DNA of 64,000 nt. Origin: Lanius collurio. Lineage: Eukaryota > Chordata > Aves > Passeriformes > Laniidae. A model generated the notes under the pieces. It had not been told where the DNA came from. It did no database searches and saw only the letters and a list, made by a program, of their open reading frames with translations. The stretch is taken from NCBI GenBank assembly GCA_020086605.1, contig JACBWW010000012.1, positions 16,001,924 to 16,065,923 on the forward strand, in the 5' to 3' direction. A program made the position numbers and the translations under genes. Shown here piece by piece: positions 62,801-64,000 of the stretch (position 1 is its first letter; each line of letters starts with the position of its first letter).

Positions 62801-63910
62801 CACAAAACCACTGGGGTTTTGCCACACTTACAACGTCTGTATGCTCCAACTAAAACAAATAATTCTGAAGGAGAAGTGTCAAAGTACTTACATTAATTAC
62901 ATTCACTGTGGCCAGAAACTGTAATTTCAAAATTGTTTCATAGAATTTAGTAAGAGAAACAAAACCAGGTACAGCCAATTCAGAAATGAGCAAGCACTCC
63001 AACTTTCTTTTTAAAATAGTAGGTCATAAACCCTCAGAAATAAAATATAATTACACAGATGATACCACATAGGAATGATTGCAGGCTATGAACGGTTGCA
63101 GGAAGCAAAAAAAATCTTTGTGAAAAATACTGCACAGGTAAAGGCAGTACTGCAGATACAGCCAGGCTTAAACACATCAAGGGGTAAAACCACATTTTGA
63201 GGACAAGCTTAGTGTTAAATGCATGATTCTTGTGAGAAGCTGCAGGTGACAAAATCCAGATGGCAGCAAATCATGACTGTAAGAGAAAAGGGACTTTATA
63301 CATTTATCATTTTGTTCATTACTGCTGTTACTATTTTTGGTAATGAGCAGCATCTTTAAAAGTGAGCAACATTAAGCTAATTGAGATACATGCACAGTAG
63401 ACTACTACCCCTGCATCCTTAAGAGCACATCACATTCCAGCCTTCAAGATAGACATGTTGCAAAACAGGTGGCCTCTTCTGCAATGTGCTTTCAGCAGTA
63501 CTGACTTCCATTTAGTTCAGGCTTTTAGAGATGGTCAAAACTCTTAAGGAGGTTAAAGATTTATTTCAGGCTACTTACATCAATAGGCTTCCTCAGGAAA
63601 ACCCTGCTGGGGAGTTTCTCCCAAGGTGCTTCCCTTAGAATCAGTCTCTCGGGAGGCTGTTGCCCAAATTCAGAATTCCCCATGGAACACTCCAAAGGAG
63701 ACTTTTGGTTTCAGTTTTGTACCAGGCCTGCTGTTGTAACCACCAATTCACAGTATTCCTAACTCTATTCCTGACCAGCCAAAATTGGCAAATTCTGGTA
63801 TTAAACCTAAAATCTCAGTTTTACAAAATTGCTTCAAAGAGAGTTGTCATCAACTCAAAGAGAGGTAAGTGAGGGCAGAGAGTCATCCTAAGCAGCATAC
63901 AGATTTCTGC

Positions 63911-64000
63911 TGTGATTCGCCCCAAGCCAGGCCAGGAGACACTTCAGAGACAGAGTCAGAGAAGTGGGTATTTGCTTTATTTGGCGCCGGGTGTGTGGGG
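63911..64000 (-). mobile_element. Partial ERV LTR at the window edge (reverse strand)
   Basis: On the reverse strand the end of the window reads GGCGCCAAATAAAGCAAATA, with the AATAAA signal at forward positions 63976-63981, then about 65 bases of U5-like sequence ending GGGGCGAATCACA at 63911. This is the R-U5 end of an LTR whose U3 would lie beyond base 64000. The leftward flank is AT-rich and not obviously retroviral, so a solo LTR is more likely than a provirus. The exact terminus could instead be at 63908. Confidence 0.5.

Larger units (their letters stand above)
55536..63910. other. Non-coding DNA, 8.4 kb
   Basis: No coding exon recognised. It contains an A/C-rich tract (58605-58732), a TG/TA dinucleotide repeat (59856-59889) and an LTR-3'-end-like AATAAATATTTTTTCTTTAC at 60937-60956 with no identifiable partner terminus. 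The rest is AT-rich with many stops. Confidence 0.5.

Overview
This window looks like vertebrate nuclear DNA from a bird, most likely a songbird. The evidence is its repeat content: several CR1 LINE fragments with the avian 3' end, an ERVK-type LTR of the widespread bird family, further LTRs including one of about 1.38 kb, and compact AT-rich DNA broken by two sharp CpG islands. I see no bacterial-style genes, rRNA, tRNA or CRISPR array. I recognise no complete protein-coding gene. Every long open frame I examined falls in a transposon, a simple repeat or a GC-rich island, or looks like chance.

Layout. 0-8.9 kb: an ERVK-like solo LTR (444-1007), a CR1 fragment (about 3060-3895) and otherwise non-coding DNA. 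8.9-13.5 kb: two diverged copies of one roughly 420-440 bp repeat in opposite orientation (8890-9310 and 13055-13494). 16.9-18.8 kb: a reverse-strand LTR (about 17142-17645) directly abutting a forward CR1 (17646-18780). 18.8-28.2 kb: non-coding DNA with an imperfect nested hairpin (19223-19306), a reverse CR1 end (23692-23960), a long A/C-rich tract and a forward CR1 end (about 24690-25166). 28.25-28.87 kb: a CpG island holding an 81-bp minisatellite. 32.45-33.3 kb: a second, larger CpG island, the best candidate for a gene promoter, with 70-bp and 26-bp tandem duplications at its right edge. 35.7-37.2 kb: a reverse CR1 with a 289-bp solo LTR inserted in its reverse-transcriptase region. 39.5-40.1 kb: another LTR. 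45.66-45.79 kb: a CCCAT pentanucleotide array. 54.15-55.54 kb: the 1.38-kb LTR. 63.9 kb to the end: a reverse-strand LTR cut off by the window edge.

Interpretation. The window is probably the 5' neighbourhood and introns of one or two genes whose coding exons I cannot identify by eye, plus intergenic DNA shaped by CR1 and endogenous retroviral insertions. I found no convincing new biological system. The points most worth checking are the nested LTR-in-CR1 with its target-site duplication, the inverted repeat pair, the 27-codon-period minisatellite carrying repeated splice-donor-like motifs, the G-quadruplex-prone CCCAT array, the nested hairpin, and a recurring one-strand bias of A/C-rich tracts.
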